Source: Orthonyx spaldingii (Eukaryota; Chordata; Aves; Passeriformes; Orthonychidae). From it: 64,000 bases of DNA. Every line of letters starts with the position of its first letter. Position 1 is the stretch's first letter. The stretch covers positions 1-64,000 of the forward strand of contig VZTJ01001625.1 of assembly GCA_013397795.1 (NCBI GenBank). Direction: 5' to 3'. Under the pieces are notes generated by a model. That model ran no database searches, was not told where the DNA came from, and was given only the letters and a program-made list of their open reading frames with translations. This document shows, in pieces, positions 36,513 to 46,571 of the stretch. The position numbers and the translations under genes were made by a program.

Positions 36513-39500
36513 CAAAGACAGGCCAGTCCTTTAGGTCTAAACTGGATTCCTGCTTCTGCACAAAAAGCCCTCTAGTATTTGGGGGAGGGGAAATTAAATT
36601 GTAAAATTTTGACACAGGATGAAAAACTCTTTTCTCAAGAGGCCTAATCAGAGTGTGCCTGTCTTGTAACTTAATTTTTGTGGATATTGAAGTTATCTAG
36701 GCTTCCCTGACCTGACAGACTTAAAAGAAATGACATGTCTAAACAGGCAACCAACAGTGTTATGACTGAAGAAAACAAAGAAAAATTTCATTTGCGCACC
36801 TTGTATTAAATACACTTTCATCAGGATGAGTTTAGGTGATAAATTTGTACCACTTGATGTTTTCTGTTCAGAGGAGTCCTAACACGTATCTTTTCATACA
36901 GCTTTACCCTCAGACAGCACTAATGGCAAGAGTCTGACACCCCCCTGAGTCACTGTAGCATTCATTTGCACCATCAAGTCAGAGTTTTAATACATGCTCT
37001 CTGTTGATTCATGCCCACAGGATGGGCATGCGAGACACCTGCACATCTCTGGAAGACATCAGACTTCCAGCTTCATGCACAAAGCCCAACTGAGCAGCCT
37101 CTGAATATATTCCTTTAAATGATCTCCACTGGTCAAGAAGTGCTACTGCTGCTCTGGTTGCCTGTTCCCAGCAATCAGATCAGAATGAATTCTCTTTTCA
37201 GAAGAACCCAGACAGTGCTACCACTTATATAGGTAACAAAGTCTGTTTTCACTGGGAGAAAAACTGTAAGAGCAGACCCATCCAGAACACAGTATCACAG
37301 TGAGCAGGAGAAGACCCCACCCCTCCATGTACTGCTTAATGTCCTGGTCAGAAACCATGTCCTCCTGCCTGTTTTCCATGTTTAACTAATTCCTCTTTGT
37401 GGGATGGGAATCCTCTCAGAATAACACCTTTCAAAAAATACCTCACATAATGGACCAGAACCAAGTCACATTCTAGACACTTCCTACAAATTTCAAGTTC
37501 ATAGAATTTAGTAGATGATAGGTTTTGTTAAAAACCACTACCAGCTTAGAGGACTGTAGCTAGTTATTGAATTTGTTGGAACAGGTACACAAAACAACTG
37601 AAAGGCTCTTTCTGATTGCAAGCAGTAGGAATTTTCCAGCAGGTACTGAGCCACCGTATAAGGAAAGGAAGTATTATAGACAGCAGCAGCAGCTAGAACA
37701 GCCAGCTGTCTGGTTAATCCGTTTTTTTCATGCCTCTTTCAGGAATGAGCAGGAAGTAAACAGATCAGACTCATCATTTATTAGAGATTAAAGATAAAGT
37801 AATCCAATCTTCCATTAATACCAAACATGCCTAAAAATTATGCTTTTGAACACCCCAGGGCCAGAAGAGCAGGCCACACTGTTACCATATAAGGGTCATT
37901 CATTCAGCAATAGGCTTCATAATTTCAGCAAAAAGATGAAATGGTGCCTCACTCAGTGCATCCTATTATTTTCAGCGGAATGTTTTCCCTCCCAGCAATT
38001 CTGCCCTGAAAGGTAGTTGAGCTGACTCATGCTGTCTGGCCAGACAGGGACACAATGCTGTCAAGCAGTGGGTGGAGAGCAGAGAATTAAAAACTATGTG
38101 TTTTACCCGATGTTTCCCAGTATTGGTATTGTACCTGATTCAAGGAAAAACATCTAGTAACAAACTTAACTAATATCTTGTGTGGACCAAATGCAATTCT
38201 CAAACATTTTCCTCTGCTGCCAAGGGGTAGCATTGTAAATCTAAACTCCACTCAAATGCATAACGTATCTTCTTCCTAGTGGCTGAGCAAACAACTCTTT
38301 GTGTTTATATACCCACTAACACAGCTGAAAGGGGTTGCTGCAGGCAAGTGAAAGACCAGGTTTACAGTACACAAAATCCACAGGTGAATTTTGTAATCAA
38401 GACCCTTCCTATTCCATCATGGAAAAAACCCAGATCTTAGCTCCATTAGAGGCCTTGCACCTTGTGCTGAAAGCAGCTCTTTAGTTCAGCTAGCTTATCA
38501 CTGAAAAGCTAGTCATAAAACTGTATCCAGCACAACTACAATGGAATTTACCAGAAATCACATGTACATTCAAGGGTATAAGCAAACACAAAATAAATGT
38601 TTGTCCTTTACATCATGTTTGTTCAAGTTGTTCTTTCTCCTTCAGCAGTTTGTAGAATTCTTATCTATTTTGCCTGGAACAGCTTCATTGCTAAGAACAT
38701 CTTCTAAGATGAATAGTAATAAACGTCTTTGGCTGTAAAACTAATGAGAAAATATTAAGAAAACTAAACCCACCTTTTTTACATTTGCCTGAAATTAAAA
38801 AAAAAAAAAAAAAAGAAAAAGAAAAAAAAGCTAGACCTAAACAACAGAACAAATTTTCAAGGAATAAAGGTGCATGCACACCATTGCACACCAATCACAC
38901 ATGCCGTAGGTGTCCTCTAACCACTAGTTCAGCTCTGTTCTAAGTGCAGTTATGACATCTAAGATATGATATGGCATTTAAGACAGAAGAAGTGTCTGCA
39001 AACTCCATCAACAAATATGAGTACTCCGTCTGCACATGGTAACTCTGCTCATGAACAAATAAAGAGGTTAATGTGATGGCAGCTCTGTGTTTCATTTATT
39101 GCTACTGCTCTAGATCTTATCCACCCGCACTTAGGACAAGGAAGATGGGAGTACTTTTTTCTTCATGTATGCCTCCTATCTGGTAAAATCAGTTGCATTA
39201 AGTTGCCTTAGATCCTATAAACAATGTGCAACTTTGTAAAAATTATGGAAATTATCTGCCATGGCCACATACATAACCAAAATGCCAAATACACTCTAGC
39301 CTTTTAGCTGTTATTTCCTTTTTCTGTAATTGTGACTCCTACAGACAATCAGGTTAACAGGAGTAAACCTGTTTAGTCATCAGTGGAAAATGTATAGCAA
39401 ATACCAATTCTTTGGGATATTTAAACACTTTAGATATTCAGTACTTCAACACGAGACATAAGATTTGTAAAATAAGGCTTTGGAGGGGTGGGGGGAGGAG

Positions 39501-40884
39501 AGGTGGGGGAAAGAAAGAAAACTTGAAATTTTCTTACTTTGCTTCAAAATGATCCAGTTAGGAGTACAAGAGCGATATTCTGTTTTCTACTCATGCATGT
39601 CCTTCCCCAAGCATTTTGAGATCTATCACTTAACTAATTAGAGCAGCCTTTATGAAGCAGTACTGTGCAAAAGTCCCTTGTGAAGGACACTGCAATTTAC
39701 AACAAAGTATGCTGTTGCTGCAGAACAATGGAAAGATATCAATGGAAGATCAGCTTGGTTTGTTAAGTGTTTTGGCATGTTTTATGCATCTGTTTTTTAT
39801 CAGAGACTTGCCACTGAACTATAAGAAAAAGATGATCAGACATCCACTCCCTTTTTGCTCTGTGAACAGGGGAGTCTAGTTACAGAAACAAGGAGAACCA
39901 GTTTTTGGAAAGCTGACTCACTTCACCTGTGCAGATGGGGGTAAGGTTAAGATACAAAGCAATCTCAGGTTGCACACAAAATGGCAAAAAATATACCTTG
40001 TAAGTCACTGTATGTGTCTTCTAGGTGAATGGAAATTAAAAGGCAGTAGGGAAAGATGCTTTAAAGTGAGTGACAGGCAGCAGTGGTCAGGCTTAGGTAT
40101 GGGTATTTATTGTAAATCCCCCATGACTTCCCTCTTTTTAGAGAAAATATGGAAGAAAGTACATTGAGAAAAAGTTTGACATCTGTTGAAGACATAGTGA
40201 GTGAAAAAGTCAAAGGCTCACCTAGCTAGATAATACCTGGGTGTAGTAATTTTTGAATTATGGTAGTAGTGCTTCTTCCACTACTTTGCACTCTATTATT
40301 GTTTTTAATGACATAATAAGCCTATATCATCTAAAACTTCTCATAATTACTTTCTGACCTCCCTTACTCAAGACATCTTTCCAACAGTTCACATCAGTTC
40401 TCCCTCTTGCTTGTTTGTCTTAAACTTCAGTGGGAGAAAAACCAAAGAACAAAACCAATCAAACCACTTGAAAACCTCCTTAAGAATGTAAGTACATTCA
40501 TTCTACTGAACTCAAAATCTCCCTGTTGAGATCGTCTTTTCAACCTGAATTGTGCAGTACCTTGTGTTGTCACATTCTAATACATGGCTAATGGTCCTAA
40601 ATATAACAATTAAAATGTAACTAGTACATGATAACTTAAATGGAATTTTTTCACTGCATTTAACAACATATAAGGATAACAATGTACAAAGTACAACAGT
40701 AATAATGTCCCACCAATTTCTTTTTCATATGTGCATAATTAAGAAAACTTGCAAAAATGGAATGGTAACATTTGGAACACATAAAACACATAAAAAACCA
40801 TTCAAGTTTGTGTACAGAACAAATGGGAAGTGAATTATTTATTTTAAAAATGTAGCTGTTTTTAACTCTAAATTATTTTCGTGA
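36513..40884. other. non-coding stretch, no gene recognised
   Basis: AT-rich sequence with a poly(A) tract at 38797-38829 and a G-rich low-complexity patch at 39481-39520. Open frames do not exceed 75 codons. No element was recognised. Confidence 0.6.
38797..38829 (+). repeat. poly(A) tract with G interruptions
   Basis: About 33 bases, A with three G. It may be a microsatellite or an old retroposon tail; no body is recognisable to its left. Confidence 0.85.
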
Positions 40885-41230
40885 AATCATAGAATAGTCA
40901 AGGTCAGAACAGACCTTTGGAATTAGTTTATGTCACTGCTTGAAGCAGATCCAGTTAGATCAGGCTGCTCAGAGATTTGTCAAGTCAAATTTTATTTTCT
41001 CCAGGGTCAGTGACTTCACACACTGTCTTGGGCCTCTTTCAGTGCCTGATCTCTCACATGGTTTTTCCTAATATCTAATGGGATTTACCATGTTCCAGGT
41101 CATGTTCAGTGCATGTCATCCTGTTGGTGCTCACCACTGGGAGGTGTTTGGATCCATTTTCTCTGTTCCCTCACACCAGGCATTTGTAGGTAGGAAAAAG
41201 TTCTCCTTTTTCCCAGGCTGAACGGGCCCA
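40885..41230 (-). mobile_element. CR1 LINE 3' end, minus strand
   Basis: The plus strand reads as an antisense CR1 3' end: 'aatcatagaatagtcaaggtcagaacagacctttggaa', 'gcagatccagttagatcaggctgctcagagatttgtc', 'tcctaatatctaatggg', 'tgttggtgctcaccactgggagg' and 'ttcccaggctgaacgggcccagtgg'. These phrases occur in the order found in CR1 3' UTR and ORF2 C-terminal DNA. It is followed by a CR1 piece in the opposite sense. Confidence 0.8.
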
Positions 41231-41282
41231 GTGGCCCCCACCTGCCCTTGAATGCCCTATGCTCCAAACCTGACCATCACAG

Positions 41283-41512
41283 TGAGCCTGCTCTGGACTT
41301 ACGCAGGAAGAAATTCTTCACTGTGAGGGTGATGAGGCACTGGAACAGGTTGCCCAGCAAAGCTGTGGATGTTCCCTGTCTAGAAGTGTTCAAGACCCGG
41401 CTGGCTGGAGCTCTGAGGAACCTGGTCTAGAGGGAGGTGTTCCTGCCCATGTCAGGGGGTTGGAACTAGATGATCTTTAAGGTTCCTTCCAAGCCAAACT
41501 GTTCTATGATTC
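41283..41512 (+). mobile_element. CR1 LINE 3' end, plus strand, opposite to its neighbours
   Basis: The open frame gives the CR1 ORF2 C-terminus (RRKKFFTVRVMRHWNRLP then KAVDVPCLEVFKTRL). It is followed by the CR1 3' end 'ggttggaactagatgatctttaaggttccttccaagccaaactgttctatgattc'. The same C-terminal block occurs in the copy at 34700-36512. It sits between two minus-strand CR1 pieces, so it either inserted into an older CR1 or the locus was rearranged. Confidence 0.85.
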
Positions 41513-41645
41513 AGGTTTGTCTGCACAGCAGTCCTTGCACATTGGTTGCCCCAACCAGTTTGGCATTATTGCCATATTTCCAAGACTGACATTCATCTCA
41601 TCATCTGCATTATTGAGAGACACATTGATCAAAGCTGTGACACTT
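41513..41645 (-). mobile_element. CR1 LINE internal fragment, minus strand (probable)
   Basis: The plus strand reads 'accagtttggcattattgccatatttcc', 'cattcatctcatcatctgcattattgagagacacattgatcaaagctg'. This resembles the antisense CR1 RT segment that encodes the FADD-proximal palm and following turn. It may be the continuation of 40885-41230, with several hundred bases missing between. Confidence 0.5.
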
Positions 41646-43382
41646 CTTCCTCGCCTGTATCCCAGATTTTTGTTTAGTTGTTGTAGGCTTGGGAATGAAT
41701 ACAATCTGTGTGCTGCTGACACAGAGCACAAGGTTTCAGCCTCTCCCATCCCAAAGCTCTCCAAAATACTCTGCCCCCCCATGGCCTCACTTCTCCCTGT
41801 ACTCTGTGGCTTGGGTTTTTGCTTCTGCAGGATACCTAAAAAAACATCATGGAGATCCTTTTCCTCCTTCCTAATGCTACACAGTCTGCTCATCTCCTCT
41901 GACACTCTTGAAATGACTTCTTTGAACATGGAATCTATGATTGAGATTCAGAAGAGACACATCTTCCTAATCACTGTCATGAACGTGAACCTGAGTCAGT
42001 GGAGTCAAGAAAATATTAGTTTAGAAATATTAGTTAGAAAATATTGCCCAAGTATGAGCATTTTATTACCTCCATGTGGCCTCAGAAGCCCGTGAATGAC
42101 ACACAATCCCATGAGGGCCTTCTAGAGACGACTCTCTCTGAATCCACAGCAAGTGCCATGTGTCACAGTAGGCATTTCAAATATAGGTTAATGTTCACAT
42201 CACAAATATTTCTAAAGCACTTCTGCCCTGAAGTTCATATGAAGACAACAATATTATGCTCTCTACAAGATACTTGAGGTTTTTACTGAGTGCAAATACT
42301 CTCAGGAGATGCTTCAATACCATTAAGCTTCTCATCTTAGACAAAAAGCAATAAATGATGTGTGAAACAACCCATCGTAGCTGTAAACCAAATCACTTTT
42401 TTAATACGCTTCTGAAATGCAAACATCTCCTTGCTGCAGGGGTGGCTGTAACTTACTGTTTGGATATTAATAATCAGGCTGTGTTTGCCTGGCTCTGAGG
42501 AACTCAAACAAAAGGGCTGAGTTACTTGCAGATTTACCTGCCATGGCTCTGCTGCTGAGGACCAGCCATTCAGAGAGTTGAGTGTAAGGGCTACTTATAA
42601 ACATCATGCCTGCATGCAGAAATGATCCCTGTCCAGTCTGTAGCTCAGGGACAGGGGAAAAGGTTCAAACAGTCAACAAAAGATTATTCAATGCAATAAG
42701 ACCAAAGCTCACAGTTCAAGCTTCTTCCTGTGCTCGTTTTCTCCTCAGCCTGCAGTCAGCTGACACAAGAAAAGTACCTGCAATTCCATTTATGGAATCA
42801 AGAAATGTTTTATCAGATAATAACCCAGATAGGCATTTTAATTCCAGTGCTTATCTTTATGACAGGTATACTGACTGTCTGCAATAAATTTTAAATATTT
42901 AGATGAAGGAGGGTCCGAAGAGTGGTTACTATATGCAAGACCATGCTCTTCAGAACCTGCAAACATGAAGTTCCAGTTATATCTCCCCAAAATACAAACA
43001 AAGTATTTTGAAAGAATAATCCCTCTCCCTTCAGTTTCACTTGGAGTGAAGCAGAAAAGGAAAATTTGGAATCTGCTGTCACTGAGTACCAGTTTCCAGA
43101 ACCATTGTTCAGTGAGAGTTTGCAGGTCTGAGCCCAGTCTCTGGCCATCCAACTCTGACCTGGAGACAAACCAAACTTCCGCATGCCTCAAGAGAAGGCT
43201 GTAAACAGTGGTTGATCATCTGCATTATCTCCTGCCAAAGTACACAGAAAAACAAGGAGACCTATAGTCCTGAAAGCAGATATGTTAAAAGACTTAACAT
43301 TTCCTCTTCTGCCCCATAACCAGTAACCAAGGCAAGTATCTAATCTGAACATTCCCCACTCACCTCTAGCCATCAGATGATC
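41646..43382. other. non-coding stretch, no gene recognised
   Basis: Unique-looking sequence. Frames up to 192 codons (41517-42095 plus) overlap the CR1 remnant and have no domain of their own. Nothing further was identified. Confidence 0.5.
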
Positions 43383-43559
43383 TGCTTTGCACAGCCAGTT
43401 TCACTCTGGCTCTCTGTGCCTGTTAAAGATCTAAATTTCACCTCCCTGAACAAAGAGCAGCTGACTGAGATGGCAAATACGATCAAGTCTGTGATGAATG
43501 AGACAAGGATGATGCAGGCCTGGGCTGGGAGGAGAGCCTGGGAAAGGGTGACCTGAAAT
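43383..43559 (+). other. unidentified open frame beside the ERVL-like element
   Basis: A plus-strand frame without an initiating ATG at its left edge reads ICFAQPVSLWLSVPVKDLNF, then TSLNKEQLTEMANTIKSVMN and ETRMMQAWAGRRAWERVT before TGA. It is preceded by a TTTGCACAG that could act as a splice acceptor. The helical, charged composition looks protein-like, but I do not recognise it. It could be an exon fragment, part of an unrecognised element, or chance. Confidence 0.15.
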
Positions 43560-43739
43560 GACCACCCATTTATGCAGAGAACAACGTGCTTGGCTTTGTA
43601 GAAGCTTTCACTTCACATGGTGACTATTGACAGGACACTGAGTGAAGGTGTTCAAAGGGCAGTTCAGGACATGTTTGCTTTCACAGCCTTTGGGTCAGGG
43701 ATTATCACCTTCTCTATTTGGAAGATTTGTATTGCACTC

Positions 43740-43756
43740 TTTTTTTTTTTTCTTTT
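43740..43756 (-). repeat. A-rich run at the broken end of the ERVL-like pol
   Basis: Twelve T, one C and four T on the plus strand, i.e. AAAAGAAAAAAAAAAAA on the minus strand. It lies a few tens of bases past the last recognisable RT codons. It marks the 3' limit of retroviral similarity, and its origin is unclear. Confidence 0.7.
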
Positions 43757-43783
43757 ACAATTGTATTGAGTCAGGGTGATAAA

Positions 43784-44110
43784 TTGTGTGCTTCTGTGGG
43801 CTTCAATGGTGGAGTTAACTTCGTTCAAGACACGATAGTCCACAGTCAATCTCCATTCTCCTTCAGATTTGTGCACAGGCCGACTATTGAAGGGTGAGTG
43901 GGTTTTGCTGACCACCCCTTGGCTCTCCAGCTCACGGATCAGTGTGTGGATGGGAATCACAGCATCTCGAGTTGTCTGGTACTGCCGGCGGTGCACTGTT
44001 GAGGTGGCAATTGGTACTCGTTGTTCTTCCTCCTTCAGAAGGCCTACTGTGGATGGATTCTCTGATAGTCCAGGCAAGGTGTTCAATTGCCTAATACCCT
44101 CTGTGTCCAT
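43784..44110 (-). pseudogene. ERVL-like pol: reverse transcriptase N-terminal part, truncated
   Basis: Reverse transcriptase copies the viral RNA into DNA. The open frame begins MDTEGIRQLNTLPGLSENPS, a segment expected at the protease/RT linker. It then shows the RT fingers: TTRDAVIPIHTLIRELESQG, SKTHSPFNSRPVHKSEGEWR, and the conserved LTVDYRVLNEV (RT domain 1). About 20 residues later similarity ends and the frame runs into an A-rich stretch. The catalytic YxDD region, RNase H and integrase are all missing. The frame is open for 148 codons in total, but its last 35-40 codons (to 43664) no longer look retroviral. A frameshift separates it from the protease upstream. Confidence 0.85.
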
Positions 44111-44199
44111 AGCAGCTATTCCAAATGCCCACCTGAGTCCCTTTGAGTCTTTGAAATATTCACTTCAGAGGAAGTCTTTGCCTAGCATGCACAGGGCCT

Positions 44200-44400
44200 C
44201 AGGGCTGGTCACAATGGGATATCTCTTTTCCAGTCAGGCTCAACTCAGCTCCCACCAGGGTCAAATCCTGTGATCCCCCTGTCACCCCAGGAACAGAAAC
44301 AGGTTCTTCCTCCACATGTCTCGATGGGATTAGCGTGCACTGTGCACCAGTGTCAACCAAGGCCTCATATTTTTGTGGTTCTGATGTGCCAGGCTAATGA
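44200..44400 (-). pseudogene. ERVL-like aspartic protease, broken
   Basis: Retroviral protease is a homodimeric aspartic peptidase that matures Gag and Pol. The minus frame reads SEPQKYEALVDTGAQCTLIP and later EPVSVPGVTGGSQDLTLVGA. The catalytic triad D-T-G lies at 44354-44346 in the context A-L-V-D-T-G-A-Q, which is intact. A TAG lies in the frame seven codons upstream of the Q-K-Y-E segment, and a TGA cuts it off before the second half (flap and G-R-D/N region), so no complete enzyme can be made. It lies between gag and RT as expected. Confidence 0.8.
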
Positions 44401-44469
44401 ATCCACACAGTCCAACAGACGTGGTTTTCCCTGGCCTCCACCTGGCTAGAGGCAGGGCCTCTCTAGTCC

Positions 44470-45691
44470 TAGTTATCCTTCACTCCTTGGGCATATATTC
44501 TAGAGGTTCCTGCAAGGGGATAGGACTTGTCATATTCTCTTTGCCTATGAGAAACTGGAGCTAGTTCCCTTTTGGTGGAAATTCCTTTCTGAGTCTTGCC
44601 CTCCTTCAATTCACCCGCCTGTTTTGCTAGGACTTAAATAGGTTTCCCATGCCACTTCCTCATGTTTTCCCCACTGTTATACAGGAAGAAACACAGCTCA
44701 GCTCATGGGATGCGCCCTCTCCTCCCGGCTGGGGGACGTCTGCGTCTGGCAACAGAACCTCTGGTCTGTACCGACTAGATTTGGAGGCTGTCTTCAATCT
44801 TCTTGAGTGTTTGAGGAATCTCCTCAATCTTCTCTTCTATTTTCTGCATGCACTCTGACAGACGTGTTACTACTGCTGAGATTTTGGCATGTGTTGGGCC
44901 ATGCACAGTATCTGCACATGCCCGGAGCTTCTTCGCCATAGCAAGCACGATCTCATCCCCCTCATTCCACTTCATCATTGCTAAAGCAGAAGCATATTTT
45001 GGTGGCCCAGTTCATACAAGTTTTAGCCACATCACTGGTGTACAGTTTACCAAATCTGGATTATTAATTGGTATTGAGTCTCCTGAGAGAACAATCTCTG
45101 CCACCACCAGTTCACTCAAGCATTGAATCCCTTGTTCTGTGGTCCTCCACGAGGTTTGTTGCATATGGAGATCATCTGGGCACAGGTATCCTTCCCTCAC
45201 ACCTTTCAAGAGCCACTGCCAGAGCCTGACAGATTCAGACCCCCTTGCCATCTCTTGGTTAATAGTTGGATCATGTGACAGTGATCCCAACTGCCTGGCT
45301 TCAATGGCGCCTAGCACTATATTATCACCCGCAGCATTCCAGATGTGGACCAACTAACTTATTACAGATTCATCAGATTGTCTGGTATAATCCTTAGGTC
45401 ACGAAGGTCCTTCACAGACAGGGACTCAATAATGATTTCTGGTTCTGAATCCTCTGCTGGTTCTGCTGGCTTTGAGGGTCCTTCCCCTGCATTGTCATCA
45501 TCATCCTTCACTGGGTGATTGGTTTTGGTTTTACGTTTTCTGCTTCTCTGGACAGGAGCAACTGCCATTGGCTTAGGTTCCCTGTCTGGTTTAGCTGCAG
45601 CCTGAGTGACTNCCTCAGCTGGGTTCTGAATTTGTTCAGGGGGGAAATCCCAAGCTACGGGGTCAGAGAATTCCTTCAGAGTTTGGCCCAT
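44470..45691 (-). pseudogene. ERVL-like gag, broken into several frames
   Basis: Gag is the structural polyprotein of the particle. The start MGQTLKEFSDPVAWD (45691) has a myristoylation-type M-G and a good start context (GACATGG). It is followed by a basic patch (RSRKRKTKT) and an acidic patch (KDDDDNAGE). The capsid-like part is in another frame (VHIWNAAGDNIVLGAIEARQ, then ESVRLWQWLLKGVREGYLCP). A helical segment with coiled-coil character follows (LSECMQKIEEKIEEIPQTLK, about 44800-44860). Breaks seen: a frameshift near 45375, TAG at 45354-45356, TGA at 45009-45011, and a stop at 44775. An N at 45612 leaves one codon unknown. No zinc knuckle was seen. Confidence 0.75.
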
Positions 45692-45709
45692 GTCCTGCAG
45701 TTCCCCACA

Positions 45710-46228
45710 TCACTCAGGATTTTCCTCGCCTGGGGCAGGTGTCTGCTCAGCCCCTCTAGAAATCTCTGCCCTCATCCTAGACAAGCTGCAGGCCACATAG
45801 ATAAAACCTACCAGATGAAGCAGCAGGAACACCAAGAAAAGCACCAGAAAGGCAGTCTCTTTAAGATCCATGGGGAACTGAACATTCTCAAAAGGCGATG
45901 TAACAGATTTGAAGTGGAAGAAGGAGACGAAAGGCTGGGAAACCCCATTCCCTACCTCACCTCCAACAGACCAGGTGTAATTACTTGTGAACCCCTGAAA
46001 CAAGTTACTGAAATTAGGACAGGGAAACAACAAAACATATACATTATCAACCACTCTCATTAGCTCTCTTAACCCCTTATAAACCAGTACTACCACACCC
46101 ATCAATATAGCAAGCTTGATTTGTACCCCTGCTGTGTAAAAATGATATACCAGGGACACCATTGGTGCTATCTGTGGATGGGCAAACAGGCCTAGAGACC
46201 AGAGAGATATTATTACTTCAAACCACAT
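45710..46228 (-). CDS. pre-gag membrane-spanning ORF of the ERVL-like element (172 codons, open)
   Basis: An uninterrupted 172-codon frame is the first ATG-started long frame after the primer site, about 80 bases downstream. Residues 1-30 are hydrophobic and signal-like. Residues 34-53 form a membrane segment followed by K51, R54 and R58. Residues 60-120 are a loop with an N-glycosylation sequon N83-Y-T and several aromatics. Residues 125-148 form a strong membrane segment (FLVLFLVFLLLHLVGF) followed by R151, R153 and R158 and a polar tail ending PAPGEENPE. Its TGA stop is in the same frame as the gag ATG six codons further on, so loss of that stop would fuse it to Gag. Role unknown. By analogy only, MLV glyco-Gag is a membrane-anchored N-terminal Gag extension. 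It is more open than the neighbouring gag, which is peppered with breaks. Confidence 0.55.
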   Translation of the reverse strand: MWFEVIISLWSLGLFAHPQIAPMVSLVYHFYTAGVQIKLAILMGVVVLVYKGLRELMRVVDNVYVLLFPCPNFSNLFQGFTSNYTWSVGGEVGNGVSQPFVSFFHFKSVTSPFENVQFPMDLKETAFLVLFLVFLLLHLVGFIYVACSLSRMRAEISRGAEQTPAPGEENPE

Positions 46229-46306
46229 GGCTACTGACTGCTGTACCCCAATACAAAGTGCCTAAAAGCAAAATGCAATTATTAGGGGTTTTTTTCACTT
46301 CCTCAA

Positions 46307-46324
46307 GCCTCGCATTGGGCTCCA
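46307..46324 (-). other. primer-binding site of the ERVL-like element, Lys-like
   Basis: The minus strand reads TGGAGCCCAATGCGAGGC six bases after the LTR edge. It agrees at 14 of 18 positions with the tRNA-Lys(CUU) site TGGCGCCCAACGTGGGGC. Despite the name ERVL (leucine), a leucine site is not evident here. The identification depends on the LTR edge and is moderate. Confidence 0.5.
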
Positions 46325-46470
46325 GATTTTTGTCCTGGTTTGAGACAAAATTTGGGAGGAAACTTCCCAAAACGGGTGTCTCCCCTATCAGAAATGCAGG
46401 CCTCAACAGCCCCTCCCCCACATCAGGTTCAGAAAGAATTTCATGGCAGAAAAGTGAAAAAAACCCCCTG

Positions 46471-46476
46471 TTTATT
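46471..46476 (-). promoter_or_regulatory. LTR polyadenylation signal AATAAA
   Basis: Minus-strand AATAAA about 65 bases after the expected cap site, i.e. inside R. This is the usual arrangement, in contrast with the ERVK-like LTR at 28347-28634. Confidence 0.6.
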
Positions 46477-46563
46477 TAAACAAACAGAGTGTGCTCCCAG
46501 GCACCAAAAAACAAGAATAATGTTAGATAATAAACCTTCTCTACTGGGGAGAAAAGATGGTGA

Positions 46564-46571
46564 ATTTTATA
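46564..46571 (-). promoter_or_regulatory. LTR TATA box (TATAAAAT)
   Basis: The only good TATA match in the LTR at a sensible distance upstream of AATAAA. It sets the likely U3/R border near 46540. Confidence 0.6.

Noticed and set aside
41517..42095. 192-codon plus frame with overlapping 141-codon minus frame
   Set aside because: Begins in antisense CR1 DNA and has no recognisable motif; probably a chance frame across a decayed repeat.
45515..46063. 182-codon plus-strand frame
   Set aside because: Antisense shadow of the leader ORF and gag start of the ERVL-like element; no domain.
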